From: Neocallimastix lanati (nom. inval.)
Lineage: Eukaryota; Neocallimastigomycota; Neocallimastigomycetes; Neocallimastigales; Neocallimastigaceae
Direction of reading: 5' to 3'
Assembly: GCA_016946835.1 (NCBI GenBank)
Contig: JACVTC010000057.1
Span: forward strand, 387,501-451,500
Length of the DNA: 64,000 nt
Positions within the stretch are counted from its first letter, which is position 1. Each line of letters begins with the position of its first letter. Below are positions 1 through 15,799 of the stretch, piece after piece. The translations under genes were made by a program, and so were the position numbers. Under the pieces are notes generated by a model. The model did no database searches, was not told where the DNA came from, and saw only the letters and a program-made list of their open reading frames with translations.

Positions 1-208
1 ATCATATGTAAAAACAATCTTATCATTATAATCAACACTTTTGGAGTTAACTACTAAATTATGATTGACAGTAATTATCTCCAAATCACAATAATTATAG
101 ACATTACAACATGTTCCTTCAAGACATTTGTCATAAGAATTTTTCGCAAGTGCCATCTATTGATATATTGATATAATCAATAAATTTTAAATCAACGTCA
201 ATACATAA
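1..208 (-). pseudogene. CBM18/hevein-like chitin-binding fragment, frameshifted, runs off the left edge
   Basis: On the minus strand an open frame from an ATG at 156 to the window edge encodes 52 residues with the cysteine pattern C-x4-CC-x5-C (CLEGTCCNVYNYCD). This is the core of the chitin-binding type 1 (hevein, CBM18) fold. Just upstream, another frame reads INISIDGTC; one extra base between the two frames would join them into DGTCGKN..., which is how such domains normally begin. I therefore read this as a domain broken by a 1-base deletion rather than a gene starting at the ATG. An exon starting after the AG at 157-158 is an alternative. The rest of the gene lies outside the window. Family call is moderate; the conserved Gly and aromatic residues are partly lost (YNYCD for GYCG). 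Confidence 0.45.
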
Positions 209-566
209 TTTTGAATCAATTCGTAAATTCTAAATTTTTATTAGGATTTAAGGTATATAATTTATCTAAATAAACATTGTTATCAGTAGCAATTCGATAT
301 CAATTTCCTATTTAATGATACTTTTTACATTTTATATCTTACTATTAGATATATTTATTAATGCAGTTACTAATAATGATTTCTAATATTTTATTCATTG
401 CAATTTTGCATATAAAAAAAACAGTTTTTTGTATATATATATTTTATCTTTTTTTTTTATTTTATTTTTTTTTTTCTTAATTTTTTTTTTTTTATTTTTT
501 TTTTTCTTGTCTTTTTTTTTAATTTTTATTTATTCTTAATTTTATTTTATTTTTTTTTGCAGTGTT
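209..566. other. AT-rich intergenic, no gene seen
   Basis: A/T runs, including long T tracts at 445-540. Neither strand shows a convincing coding segment. Scattered codons on the minus strand near 209-400 may be further decayed coding sequence but cannot be assigned. Confidence 0.5.
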
Positions 567-597
567 GCATTTCAGAACGTGGCTTTAACATGAAATA
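567..597 (+). repeat. Copy of a TGCATTTCRGAACGTGGCT end motif
   Basis: The motif TGCATTTCAGAACGTGGCT followed by TAACATGAAAT recurs, diverged, at 36873-36903 (plus) and 37320-37350 (minus), where the two copies face each other as the ends of a MITE-like element. Here only one end is visible, right beside the integrase relic. It may be one terminus of a related element whose other end is lost. Confidence 0.45.
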
Positions 598-599
598 AA

Positions 600-1525
600 T
601 CGTACTTAACTAAAAGTTTACGTAAATATTGGAAGGAAGACATTAGAGGGCCACTATTAGCTGGCTTATCTTCAATGAATTCAACTGTACGTGAAAGGAT
701 TACTTTTTTGCTTTTTATATCATACACCTTTATGCAGTGTGATTTGTTTCATCGTATCCAGGAAATATTCCAGGAAAGGTTGTATTACTGAATTTGTTTC
801 TTATTTGTCTGGATATAAAAACATACTTTACATCCAAAAACTCTAAATTTGTTATAATCAACCTTTTTATTATATAATAATTCAAATGATAATATAATAA
901 TTCAAATGATTGTTATTGGCTCTATATGGTAATCTATTATGTATATAGTTAGTTATGGTAATGGCATCATGCCAAAATTTATGATTTAAACATATATCAG
1001 CTAACATTGCACTTGTATTGGTAGTTAATGTACCATACAACCTTTCAACTCTTCCATTCTGTGAGGGATTATGTCAAATTGGGTGTAAATGGACAATACA
1101 AGTCCTTTAATAAAAATTATTAAAATTATTATTAACAAATTCTTATCATTATCCGGTTTAATATATTTTATGTTTCTCTTTAAATAAATTCTTTATTTGA
1201 TCATACCATATTTAAGAAGCTATTTTATGTTTCACTCTTATATCTGATGAAGAATACTCAACTATATTTAGTGTAATTATTTAATATGGTTAAAAAAATT
1301 TTTTATTTTAAATTACGTAATCAGGAACTTGACCTAAATCTATATGAATTAGATCAAATGGTTCTTTGGTTCGATTTGTGATAGGATAATTTTTAAATTT
1401 TATCTGGTGACAAATCTTACAGCTACATCCTGAATAAGTTTTTTATTTTTTTCTTTAACTTTTCTTTCATTAAGTTAATATTAAAATGGTCCAATCCTCT
1501 GTGCCAAAGATCCATGTCAGAATCA
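600..1525 (-). pseudogene. Ty1/copia-type integrase relic
   Basis: Read on the minus strand, 1520-1310 gives a GAG-pre-integrase-like HHCC zinc-binding stretch (HRGLDHFN ... then C/C in shifted frames). 1085-940 gives NPSQNGRVERLYGTLT followed by LADICLNHKFWHDA, the signature of the copia integrase core (P-x-QNGRAER and FW). 830-600 gives PGIFPGYDETNHTA and a diverged C-terminal stretch. Stops and frameshifts interrupt every segment, so it is dead. In an intact element integrase lies downstream of gag and protease on the same strand. Here gag-protease is on the opposite strand starting at 1531, so the relic is inverted internally or is two abutting copies. Confidence 0.8.
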
Positions 1526-1530
1526 CTAAT

Positions 1531-2920
1531 GGCATGTGGAGAAAGATATCGAAGCGATTATAAATGAAACTACTGCCAAGTATACTGATAAACACACCGA
1601 ACTTTCTGAAAAAGGGGAAGAAAAAATTAGGAAGCGCAAGATAAACAACTCAAAAGCCATCAGTTTCATCAAAAGGTCAGTGAATTCAAAAATCAAAGCA
1701 TGTATAAAGAATAAAACAGAAGAAAAAAAAATCAGCTTATGCATTAATAAAGTTACTTGAGAAGAATTATAAAGAAGAAGAACTGAATGAAATCCCCAAA
1801 CTCTATAGAAGACTAGAAAATTTAAAAGCCAGTAATAAATGGGAAGTCATTAGCTCCATTGAAGAATTTTTAGAAATCACAAGAAAATTAAGTGAGTTGA
1901 ATATAAAACTTAATAATAGGGAAAAGTAAACATATTTGTACAAAGGACTGCCCGAGAAACAAATAAACTTTTTAGAAATTAAATGCAGTATCTCTGACGA
2001 CATAGATAAAATTTTAGAAGACATGAAAAAACAAATCAGAAACCGTTAGATATACATTCATGAAGATGACAAAGAAGTATCATTCATTTCCAGGAATGAC
2101 AGCAGAAGTAAATTTAGTAAATTGAATACTTATCATAATAAACATAGTAAAAGTGAATATCATCACTCTAAACATCATAATAAAGAATTTAGCAAAAAAA
2201 AGAAATATAGTCAAAACAATAATCATTATAGAAATAGTAATGATAATTTCGGTAATAATAGTTATAATAGGAAAAATTCTTCAAATAGAAAATGTTGTTT
2301 TATATATAATAGTGAAAATCATCTAGCCTTTAACTACCCGTTCAACCCAAAAAAATCCGAATAACAAAATAAAAGTCATCGCAAATAAATTTAGTCAATT
2401 AAATATGAAAGAATATGAACTAAATGATATTGAATTTTGTTATTATAGTGATAGATTATCATCTGAAACTGAAATAAGAGAACATAACTCAATAGAAGTT
2501 CAAAGTTTAGGAGAAGAAAGTGAAAGTGAAGAGATTCTAGAAATCCTACTCTATGAAACCAAGAATTTGAATTTCATCAACCCTCAATACACCCCAAAAA
2601 ATGCTGGAAGAATATCTCAAGAGTTGATAATATTATTGATAAAATAATTCTATAAATAATTAATAGAATTATCACAAATGACGAAAACAAAGAAATAATT
2701 AAACAGTATATTGAAACTAATTCGTATAATTACATAAGTGTTCCATCATTGTTATTGATTCTGGAGCATCAGTGCATATTACAAATTCGATCGAATTCCT
2801 TAAAGATATAAGAGAATACAAAATAAATCTCATCCTGCCAAACAGAGCAAAAATTTGAATTACTAAAATAGGAATATTGTCATGATATATCAATAATAAG
2901 CCTTTCGAAATAGAAGATAA
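1531..2920 (+). pseudogene. Ty1/copia-type gag-protease relic
   Basis: Fragments in plus frames: a charged gag-like segment (1536-1760), more gag sequence to 2040, and a basic Asn/Lys/His-rich stretch (2122-2364). The latter ends in a degenerate CCHC zinc knuckle where CFIYNSENHLAFNY shows two cysteines replaced by tyrosine. An acidic segment follows (2405-2647). At about 2748-2870 comes an aspartic protease active-site motif, IDSGASVHITNS, truncated by a TGA. Several frameshifts separate these pieces. Order and motifs fit copia Gag then PR. RT and RNase H are not found. The relic ends near 2920, where sequence homologous to GH2 upstream DNA begins. Confidence 0.75.
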
Positions 2921-2949
2921 TATAATATTTTTTAATTTTTTTTTTTTTT

Positions 2950-3464
2950 TAATATTTATAAAGTCACGTTTAAATGATTTATTTTTTTTTTATTATTTAT
3001 GTTATGAATTATTTTAATTCATATAATTTTTTAACTTTTTTATAATATCTGATAATATATTATATTTTTTCTATTTAAATAAAAAATGCATTTTATCCAT
3101 CATTTTTTTTCCAGATTGATTTATCAAATGATAAAGAATTAAAAGTGTTGAAAATTTTTTTTAGAAATAATAAAAAATAAATAATATAATTTTATAATAT
3201 AATATGAAAAAAAGTATGTAAAAATATAAAAATTAAATAGCATTTATTATAAAATATTTAAGGGTATAAAACATAAAATACAAAAATTAAAACTTTTATT
3301 TTTATACTTTGTTATATATATGAAAAATTATTAAATTAAATATTAGTAATAAATATTATAAATATAAATATTTAAAATAATATATATATTAAAATAATAT
3401 ATTAAGTATATATTAAAATGATATATATTTAGAAAGTAACAATAAAAATATTTATTGTATTAAA
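2950..3464 (+). promoter_or_regulatory. Upstream region of the GH2 pseudogene, sharing motifs with the intact copies
   Basis: Contains the block AGTCACGTTTAAATGA (near 2960) and a near-palindrome TATCAAATGATA (3122-3133), 332 bases before the dead ATG. Intact copies carry the related TCACATTT(A)AATGAATC block and a perfect TATCAATTGATA 298-338 bases before their ATG. The CGTGTACAT motif seen in the intact copies is not recognisable here. A decayed promoter inherited with the duplication is the simplest reading. Confidence 0.5.
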
Positions 3465-4540
3465 ATGAAATTCTTTTAAGCCTTTAGTCTTATTGCAACA
3501 TTCGTTGGAACTTTATTACAAGTCTATATTAATGCCGTCTCTTTTATTAGTAATGAATAGACAGGAAAATATGATGCTTAAGATATCAAAGTTTTGACTT
3601 TTCCATCTATACTAATGTAGGTGAACCATGGCAATCAAGATACGATGGTTACGTACCTGAACCAGAGATTCCATTAAATTATAATCTAATTAGTCTTTAT
3701 CGTAAAAAGTTCACTTTGGATAGTTCGATACGTAAATCTGGTAGACGTATCTATATGATTTATGATGGTGGTATCTTCCGTGATGCTTTCTTAGTTAGTG
3801 CTCCAAATGTTCAAATTAGGGATTATACCGTCCGTACAAATCTTGATAGTTCTTTCACAAACGCTAACCTTGAAATATCAATGGATATTCGTAATCTTTC
3901 AGGTGGTGAAAAGAATAGTTGGAGTGTTATTGCCAAAGCTTATGATGAAGCTGGTAATAATATTCTCAAAGGAGCATCAGTAAAACTCGATAAACTTAAT
4001 ATTGGTAAAGACAAAAGTGTTGTCTCTACTAATATTAAGTCTCATGTTAGGTGCTTGTTCAGATACAGGAAGAAATTCTCAAGGAAACTTTTTATGAAAT
4101 GAGAATGTATAGTAAAGCTCTCACCGCTTTAAAATTAACTTCTCCAAAATATTCTCTAATAATTAGATTTCGATATTCCTTTAGAAGGTGATACTATAGA
4201 CATTAGTGATAATATTAATCTGAATACAAATCTAAAAGGAGTCAATAAAGAATCATATACCTAAAGATGGCTAATACTGCATTAAGAACACAGGTTCTAA
4301 TAAATATTTTATTGTTAATGATGATAGATGTACTAGCTCTCAAAATGTTCAAGTCGATTATAGAAAACAAAAATGGTTACTTATTAATTTTTTTTTTTTT
4401 TTACAGCCGCAATTATTGATTACTTTAATTTTTATTTATTAACACATTTATTAATTACATGAATATTTTTTTTATTAAAAAAGACAGAGAATTAATAAAA
4501 AAATACATATATATTATTTGTCTAATTAGAATATAATAAA

Positions 4541-4580
<40 letters not shown>

Positions 4581-4737
4581 TTTAAAATAGTAACGTGAAA
4601 GTGAAATAAAAAGTAATATTCAAAATAAAGTGGATAAATAATTTCAAAAAAAAGTTCATTGACAACGAACCTCATTTCCATATGGATTAGGGTACTTACT
4701 AATATTAGTGATGATGAAGTAGCTTTGACTAGTGAAA
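3465..4737 (+). pseudogene. Collapsed GH2 beta-galactosidase pseudogene
   Basis: Aligns with the 1611-residue GH2 genes in this window but keeps only patches. Codons 1-43 have stops at codons 5, 31 and 39. It then jumps to about codon 134 (FDFSIYT), from about codon 187 to 249 (RRIY joined to MIYDGG), and from about codon 334 to the laminin-G region at about 1280 (frameshifted). It continues through the ricin-like start until a LINE insertion at 4384-4692, after which about 14 more codons (DDEV region) are recognisable at 4694-4737. The long junction at 4011-4039 is a reverse-complement copy of parental sequence, forming a hairpin with 3995-4013. The open frame at 3716-4102 is only the undamaged middle patch. 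Codon 9 is Leu, as in copy 3, suggesting Leu is ancestral. Confidence 0.92.
4384..4692 (-). mobile_element. 5'-truncated LINE inserted in the GH2 pseudogene
   Basis: On the minus strand this 309-bp segment reads as the 3' end of a LINE. It begins CCCTAATCCATATGG, passes TTTTGAATATTACTTTTTAT, and ends ATTGCGGCTGT followed by a poly(A) tail (T15 at 4388-4402). The same order occurs in the LINE relic at 53870-54000 and at the 3' ends at 52612-52663 and 54326-54365. The pseudogene resumes exactly at 4693, and TACTTA is repeated at 4378-4383 and 4693-4698 as a short target duplication. An AAT microsatellite (about 4540-4580) lies inside. Confidence 0.75.
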
Positions 4738-4759
4738 AAAACAATACCTTGTTTAGTAA

Positions 4760-5870
4760 ATATTTTTTCTAACAACAATAAAAAAATATATTAATTTAAC
4801 ATTGAGTGCATAACTTTATAACAATATAAAGTTGTTTTAATGATCAGCATACTTTTAATTGTTTACAATATTAATAAAGTAAAATGAATATAAGCACATT
4901 TTTGAATGAAAAATATATATATATATATAATAATTAAACTAAGAAATAAGATAAAAAAATTGCTTATATATAAATTTAAAAAATATAAAAATTAAATAAT
5001 ATAAAGCTTTTATCTAAATCTATATAATAACAACAATTATTTGATAATTTTATTTAATAAATTATAAAAAATATTTATATATATATATATATTGAATATT
5101 ATTTATCTATTATTTTTATAACCATACAATGCTTCTAATATATTAGAGTTTTTTTTATTAAATATTTTTTATTCTATTTTCTTATCTTTTATTTTTATTT
5201 TTATTTTAAATTTTATTTTATTTTTATTTTTTTTTTTTATATATTACATTTTTTTAATTTTATTTCTTAATTATATTTTACATATTTTTTAATTATATTT
5301 CTATTTTATATTTGTTTTTTATTGTTTTTATTTAATTTCAATTTTTATTTTTAAAAAAACAAATCTATATTGTTTTTTTTTTTTGTTTTTTGTTTTTTGT
5401 TTGTTTGTTTGATTGTTTGTTTTTATATAATTTTATTTTTTTATTCTATATTTTATTATACTTTATTTTTTATTATATAAATTTACTTATTTAAAAAAAA
5501 AAGAATTTATATTATTATAATTGCTTTTTAAAGAAAACATATACGGATTTATTTTTATTTTTATTTTTTTTAAAAATTTTTATATTTATTTCTATATGGT
5601 ATAAATCAATATTTTTTATTTATTAATAATAAATATTGTTTCAATTATTTTTGCTATAATAAATTTTGTATTTGTCAAAAACGTCGATATTTTACTATTT
5701 TGTATTTCGTTTTTTGTTTTATAATTTCTGCTTTTGGTATAATTTTTTTGCTTTTTTAACAATAATGAAAATAAATATAATTATATATTAAAAAAATATA
5801 TTTATTATTTATATATCATAGTTTATAATACAATCAATGTATTCATTTTTATATTTTTATTTTTGAAGAG
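4760..5870. other. AT-rich intergenic containing the far 3' flank of GH2 copy 1
   Basis: Mostly T-rich low-complexity DNA (5140-5620) and no coding signal. Around 5494-5505 the minus strand reads TAAATAAGTAAA, about 459 bases past the GH2 copy 1 stop. The same string occurs about 457 and 438 bases past the stops of copies 2 and 3, marking residual homology of the 3' flanks. Confidence 0.55.
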
Positions 5871-5958
5871 ATATTATAGAAATTTTTATATTTATTTGAA
5901 TTTTAAAAAAAATAACAATAATATTTTTATTATTATTATTATTTTTTTTTTTTTTAAA
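5870..5958 (-). terminator. 3' flank shared by GH2 copies 1 and 2
   Basis: The roughly 90 bases after the stop (A tract, AAT repeats, then a T-rich stretch and AATATAAAAATTTCTATAAT) are practically identical to 22601-22690 after copy 2, then similarity falls away. Copy 3 differs immediately after its stop. This marks the edge of an identity tract and probably contains the 3'UTR and polyadenylation region. Confidence 0.5.
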
Positions 5959-11299
<5,341 letters not shown>

Positions 11300-11300
<1 letters not shown>

Positions 11301-12272
11301 AGGAAAAAAAAATATAATAAAATAAAATTAGAAATAAAAATAATTTTAAAATTTAATAATAAATCATTATTAATATACATTATATAAATTATATAAAATT
11401 AATAATAAAAAGGATAATTAGCATGTATTAATATTATATATTAAATATTAATATTCAACTAAAATTTATGGTGATCAAACCTAATAAAATAATTAATAAA
11501 TTATATATTTTATTTATTTTTTTTTAACTACATTAATAATTAAAAAGTTTAATGCATAATAAACATAGTATTAATTAAAAAAAAAAGTTTAATTACCAAT
11601 AAAATAAATTAAAGGATTAATTATTAAATAGGTAATTGATAAAAATAATTAAAATTTTATATATATATAATTCTTTTGTTATAAAAAACAATATAATATC
11701 TTTTATTGTTAATAATAAAACGGATAAAAAACTTTATTAATAAAAATAAATTTTCCATTATTATATGATTTTTAATAATTAAAAATTGATTAAAAAACTT
11801 TATTTAATATAATATTAATACTATTATAAAATTTAATTTATTTGTTTTTTAAAGATAATATTTTTTAATAAAGTATAATACTAAATATTACTATGAAAGA
11901 AAAAATATAAATCATATTATATAAGATTTACATTTTTTTATATAAAAATTAATAGGTAAATCATTTTATACACTTTTATATACATGTAAAAAAAAGGCAA
12001 TATTAATAATACTAAATTTAAAGGTAAAGAGCAACCAAATTTTATTAATAGGACTATTTTAAATTAAAAATTTTTTTTATTCAAAATATTAAAATATTGT
12101 CAATATACATAAATATTATCTATTTCTATATTTTGAATTAAGATTGTTAAAAAAATGAATTAATCTTTGAAGTTAATTTAAATTATTAATCTTTTTTTAG
12201 TATTATATTAAATATATTAATTATAATATTGAATTAATTTTAATTTTCAAATATATTAATTAGTGTTAAAAT
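11300..12272. other. AT-rich intergenic, no gene seen
   Basis: Mostly A/T low-complexity sequence between the copy 1 upstream region and an LTR element. No ORF, RNA gene or repeat array that I can support. Confidence 0.5.
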
Positions 12273-12436
12273 TGTTAGAATATGTGAAATGTATGAAAAA
12301 TAAGCTTCAAATGTATTGAAGCATATTGTAATATAAATAATGTATAAGCCACAATGCATTAATATAAAAGCATTTTAATTTAGAATAATTAATAAAGTTG
12401 ACATAATTATAAACCATAAATTCATAACTCTTAACA
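12273..12436 (+). repeat. Left LTR
   Basis: 164 bp, TGTTAGAATATG ... CTTAACA. It matches 14179-14373 apart from point changes and a block of about 31 bp missing here (the right copy has extra sequence around 14290-14325). Confidence 0.88.
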
Positions 12437-12451
12437 GATTAAGAGTCTCAT
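12437..12451 (+). other. Candidate primer-binding site, internal tRNA-Lys(CUU) type
   Basis: GATTAAGAGTCTCAT directly abuts the left LTR. It is the complement of AUGAGACUCUUAAUC, which looks like the D-stem edge plus anticodon arm (loop CUCUUAA, anticodon CUU) of a lysine tRNA. Copia-lineage elements are known to prime from internally cleaved tRNAs. The match to tRNA-Lys rests on my knowledge of tRNA-Lys arms in other eukaryotes, not on a gene in this window. A short palindrome GCAAAAGAATCTTTTGC follows at 12474-12490 in the leader. Confidence 0.55.
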
Positions 12452-14178
12452 CTGACTCTTAAAAAGATTCATAGCAAAAGAATCTTTTGCCGGAAACAAT
12501 ATTATGTCAAAAAAAGAATAATTGTATTTTAAAATATGATAAAGGTTGCTCATTATGTCAATTTTTAAGATGACTAATAAAACTGATAACTGATCAAAAT
12601 GATCAAGACAGAAAAATTGAAGAAACGAGTAAAATATAAAACTGTTGATAAAAGAAGTTATTTCAGGATAAGTAAAACTCAAAAAATATAAAAATAATTA
12701 TTTAAAAAGAAAAAACACGTATAAAGGTATATAAAAGAAAATTATATATCTTCATACTAGAGACTCTTAATTGAAATTATAATTTGATATTTTAACAAAT
12801 AAGCTTTTGGTTATTAGTAATATAATATCTATACATGAAGGAATCTACTATGTGATGGACTATTTCCGCCCCATGAATATATAAAACATATTATTTAAAG
12901 TATAGTTATTTTAACGCGTATTTATAAATATCAAACGTGTATATATAAATATAAACTACAATAATGGAGGAGTCTATATGTCAGAGACCTCATAAAATAA
13001 TTAATATATAATATCCCAAATATTCAAGGGAAATATAATAGAATGGTAATTCCTAGGGTACATTCTAACAATAATAATATTATTAAACATAGCGTGAAAT
13101 AGGTTTAAATAAAAAAAAATTATTTAATATAATCATAATACAAACCTTCGTAATGAAAGGTATAATAAAATAATAAGTATAACCATGAGTTATATAAAAA
13201 TAGATGATGTTTATCCATTTATAAACCATACTTATTTATTACAGAGTATTTAAAATTATTAAAATTTTATAATTAATATTTTAATGATGAGAAAATTCAA
13301 ATATATAAAATCCTTTTTAGAAATTTGGATTTTAAGGGGAAAGTAGGCAAAATAAAATACAAATTATAAAAATATAAAAGAAAATAAAAATATTAAAGAA
13401 AAGTCACTTAACTGATTCTTTGAGCTAATTATTTGAAAATAATATTTATCTTGAGATGAATAAAATAGCCTAATAGCGAAAATTAACAAATATTAACCTT
13501 TAAGAAAGAATTAACTGAAATAGTGAATATTAATCAATTATGAAACAATTTATATTATTACTAAGTTTAAATGACTAGAATAATATAATTAATTATAAAT
13601 ACAATCAATTTTAATACCCCAAAATTATGATTTATCAAATACACTAATATATAATTAACAATTTATTCTAATAGTTATCGCTAAAACTACATAGCGAAAA
13701 TATATAAAAGTTAACGCTAATCTATAAAGCGGATTATAATTGAAAGTGATGTAAAACCCAATATATAAGAGGTATTCACACAAATTGAGATGGTATAATA
13801 TCACCCTTTAAGAGAAAGGTTTCCATCATATATAAATGGTATATTTAAACCATATAATTATTTTATATTAAAGATGACATAGATTCAATCTAATATTTAT
13901 TAAAGGTGTAAAAATATTAAATACTTAGTTTTAGGGGGAAATTATTAGATTATAAATATATTTAAGAAATTATTTTAGCAATATTTAAATTAAATTAAAT
14001 AATTAACATAACATAAAAAATATTTTATTCATGTAAAATTAGAGGTTAATTTAGGATAGAAATATATATAACAGTTTAATAATATCAAGTTAATAGTGTA
14101 AAATAGGATAATTTTATATACACATATTCACCAGTAAACCAATTTATTCATTATTGAATAACTAGGTTTAAGGGGGAA

Positions 14179-14373
14179 TATTAGAATATATGAAATGTAT
14201 GAAAAATAAGCTTCAGATGTATTGAAACATATTGTAATATAAATAATGTATAAGCCACAATGTATTAATATAAAAGCATTTAATTTAGAAAAATAAGTGC
14301 TAGTAACTCTTTATCATAAAATATATTAATAAAATTGACATAATTATAAACCATAAATTCATAACTCTTAACA
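14179..14373 (+). repeat. Right LTR
   Basis: 195 bp, preceded by the purine tract at 14170-14178. The first dinucleotide is TA instead of TG, a probable point mutation. It ends CTTAACA followed by the AAAAT duplication. Confidence 0.88.
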
Positions 14374-14399
14374 AAAATATATACATAATAAATATTAAA

Positions 14400-14870
14400 T
14401 AATTTTCAATACAATTATTCATTTTTTTTTTATTATTATTTTTTTTTATTTATATTTATTTATTAATTATTTATTATTTATTATTTATTATTTATTATTT
14501 ATTATTTATTATTTATTATTTATTATTTATTATTTATTATTTATTATTTATTATTTTTTATTATTTATTATTTATTATTTATTATTTATTATTTATAATT
14601 ATTTATTTATTTATTTACTTATTTATTTATGTTTAGTTTGAATTATTTTTTTTTTTTTTTCATTTTAAATGTACTTATTTTATTTTATTTTTTTTCTTAT
14701 TTTTTTTATTTTTATTTCTTATTTTTTTATTTTTATTTCTTATTTTTTTATTTTATTTCTTATTTTTTATTCTTATTTCTTATTTTTTATTCTTATTTCT
14801 TATTTTTATTTTTTAAAGTATATTTTCTAATATGTAAAGTTTAGCAATATCTATTTTTTATTTTGATAAG
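14400..14870. repeat. TTATT/ATTT microsatellite tract
   Basis: Long runs of TTATTTA units (14450-14600) followed by T-rich TTATTTT and TTCTTATTT units (14680-14810). No coding sequence; the frame open here is a repeat artefact. Confidence 0.8.
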
Positions 14871-15251
14871 CCATTCATAATTAATATAAAAATTAAAAAA
14901 ATTTATATAGCTATTTATTAATTTTTTTTAAAAAAAAAAAAGTAAATTTTTAGTATTTAAAGTTTAGTTATATTTTTTCAGGAAATAAAAAATCAATGAA
15001 TTAATTTATTTAAGCAAATTATTTATATATAATTATATATATATATATATATATATATTAATTAAAATGCAAAAAAATATAAAAAAAAAAAGAGAATTAG
15101 CAAATCAATTATTTAAATGAAATATACATATAATTTTATTTTATGTATATATTCACATATTTATATATATTTTTTAACAATGAAAAATTAGATTTTTATA
15201 GTTCAAATTGTAATACTAATAATTTTTTTTATTTTTTTGCTTTCTTTTCAA
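14870..15251. other. AT-rich spacer
   Basis: A/T-rich with a TA dinucleotide run (15035-15058). Nothing recognised. Confidence 0.5.
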
Positions 15252-15362
15252 GCGAACCAAGTTGATAGTACGTGGGATAATACATATATAGCTTCTGGTT
15301 CAATCACCTTGACCGTTTCCGGTTTTTCCTCATTAGAGGTTTTTATGGAATATGACTGTTAG
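15252..15362 (+). pseudogene. Unidentified coding-like fragment
   Basis: Plus frame of 36 codons ending in TAG at 15360-15362, starting about ANQVDSTWDNTYIASGSITL. It has a secreted-protein-like Ser/Thr/Gly composition, and base composition is clearly less A/T-rich than its surroundings. No start codon or signal sequence is visible in front; only a T-rich tract precedes it. I do not recognise the family. It reads as a leftover piece of a gene or of a mobile element. Confidence 0.35.
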
Positions 15363-15795
15363 GATTACATCTAAGTATTTCCTACTTTCATATATATTAT
15401 TCTCAATCTCTCTTAAGTAATATAGACAAGATATAGTCCTAATTATCCATATAGATATATTCTACAAAAAGTAACGTATATTTATTCTGCTAAAAAGCAA
15501 TCTTTCTGACTAATATGCAATTGCCAAGGGAGCTAATACACATCTGATTGGGTTACATTATACTACATTATACTGACCTCTCTTCAAAGAGAAGTTAGGA
15601 ATTAGAGAGGCAGTACTAGAAAATTGTCTGCTATAATATTCATATCAGAGCGTCAATGCTGGACATTCAGTAGTCCATCTAACAGAAATAATATCAGCCT
15701 ATGTGAAAGCATACGAAAGTGTTGTAACTATCTTAATATTTCCATACCTTGAAGGGAGCTGAAAATAAGGGCAGTACACCACCGGAAAAAAATAT
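15363..15795. other. GC-enriched relic island of unknown origin
   Basis: About 430 bp stand out against the A/T background (blocks such as GGGAGCTAATACAC and GGGCAGTACACCACCGG). A plus-strand stretch at about 15652-15762 is open and reads NAGHSVVHLTEIISAYVKAY before a TGA. No homology is recognised. A degraded retroelement or gene is likely. Confidence 0.35.
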
Positions 15796-15799
15796 ATAA

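Larger units (their letters stand above)
12273..14373 (+). mobile_element. Non-autonomous (TRIM/LARD-like) LTR retrotransposon
   Basis: Two direct repeats of 164 and 195 bp bound a 1742-bp interior. They start TGTTAGAATATGTG (left) and TATTAGAATATATG (right) and both end CATAACTCTTAACA. The 5-bp sequence AAAAT sits immediately outside both ends (12268-12272 and 14374-14378), a target-site duplication typical of LTR elements. A primer-binding-like site follows the left LTR directly, and a purine tract AAGGGGGAA (14170-14178) precedes the right LTR. The interior has no usable ORF and no RT, integrase or gag that I recognise, so it would depend on a partner element. TG...CA ends and internal-tRNA priming fit the copia lineage. 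LTR differences show it is not brand new. Confidence 0.88.

Noticed and set aside
12431-12682. Minus-strand 83-codon frame inside the LTR element
   Set aside because: Starts within primer-site and leader sequence of a non-coding element and shows no gag or RT motif.
14629-14844. Phe/Tyr/Leu-rich plus-strand frame
   Set aside because: T-rich low complexity; no start context, motif or conservation.
15356-15472. Possible solo LTR TGTTAGGATTAC...CTACA in the GC island
   Set aside because: Flanking bases do not form a target duplication and no partner exists here.
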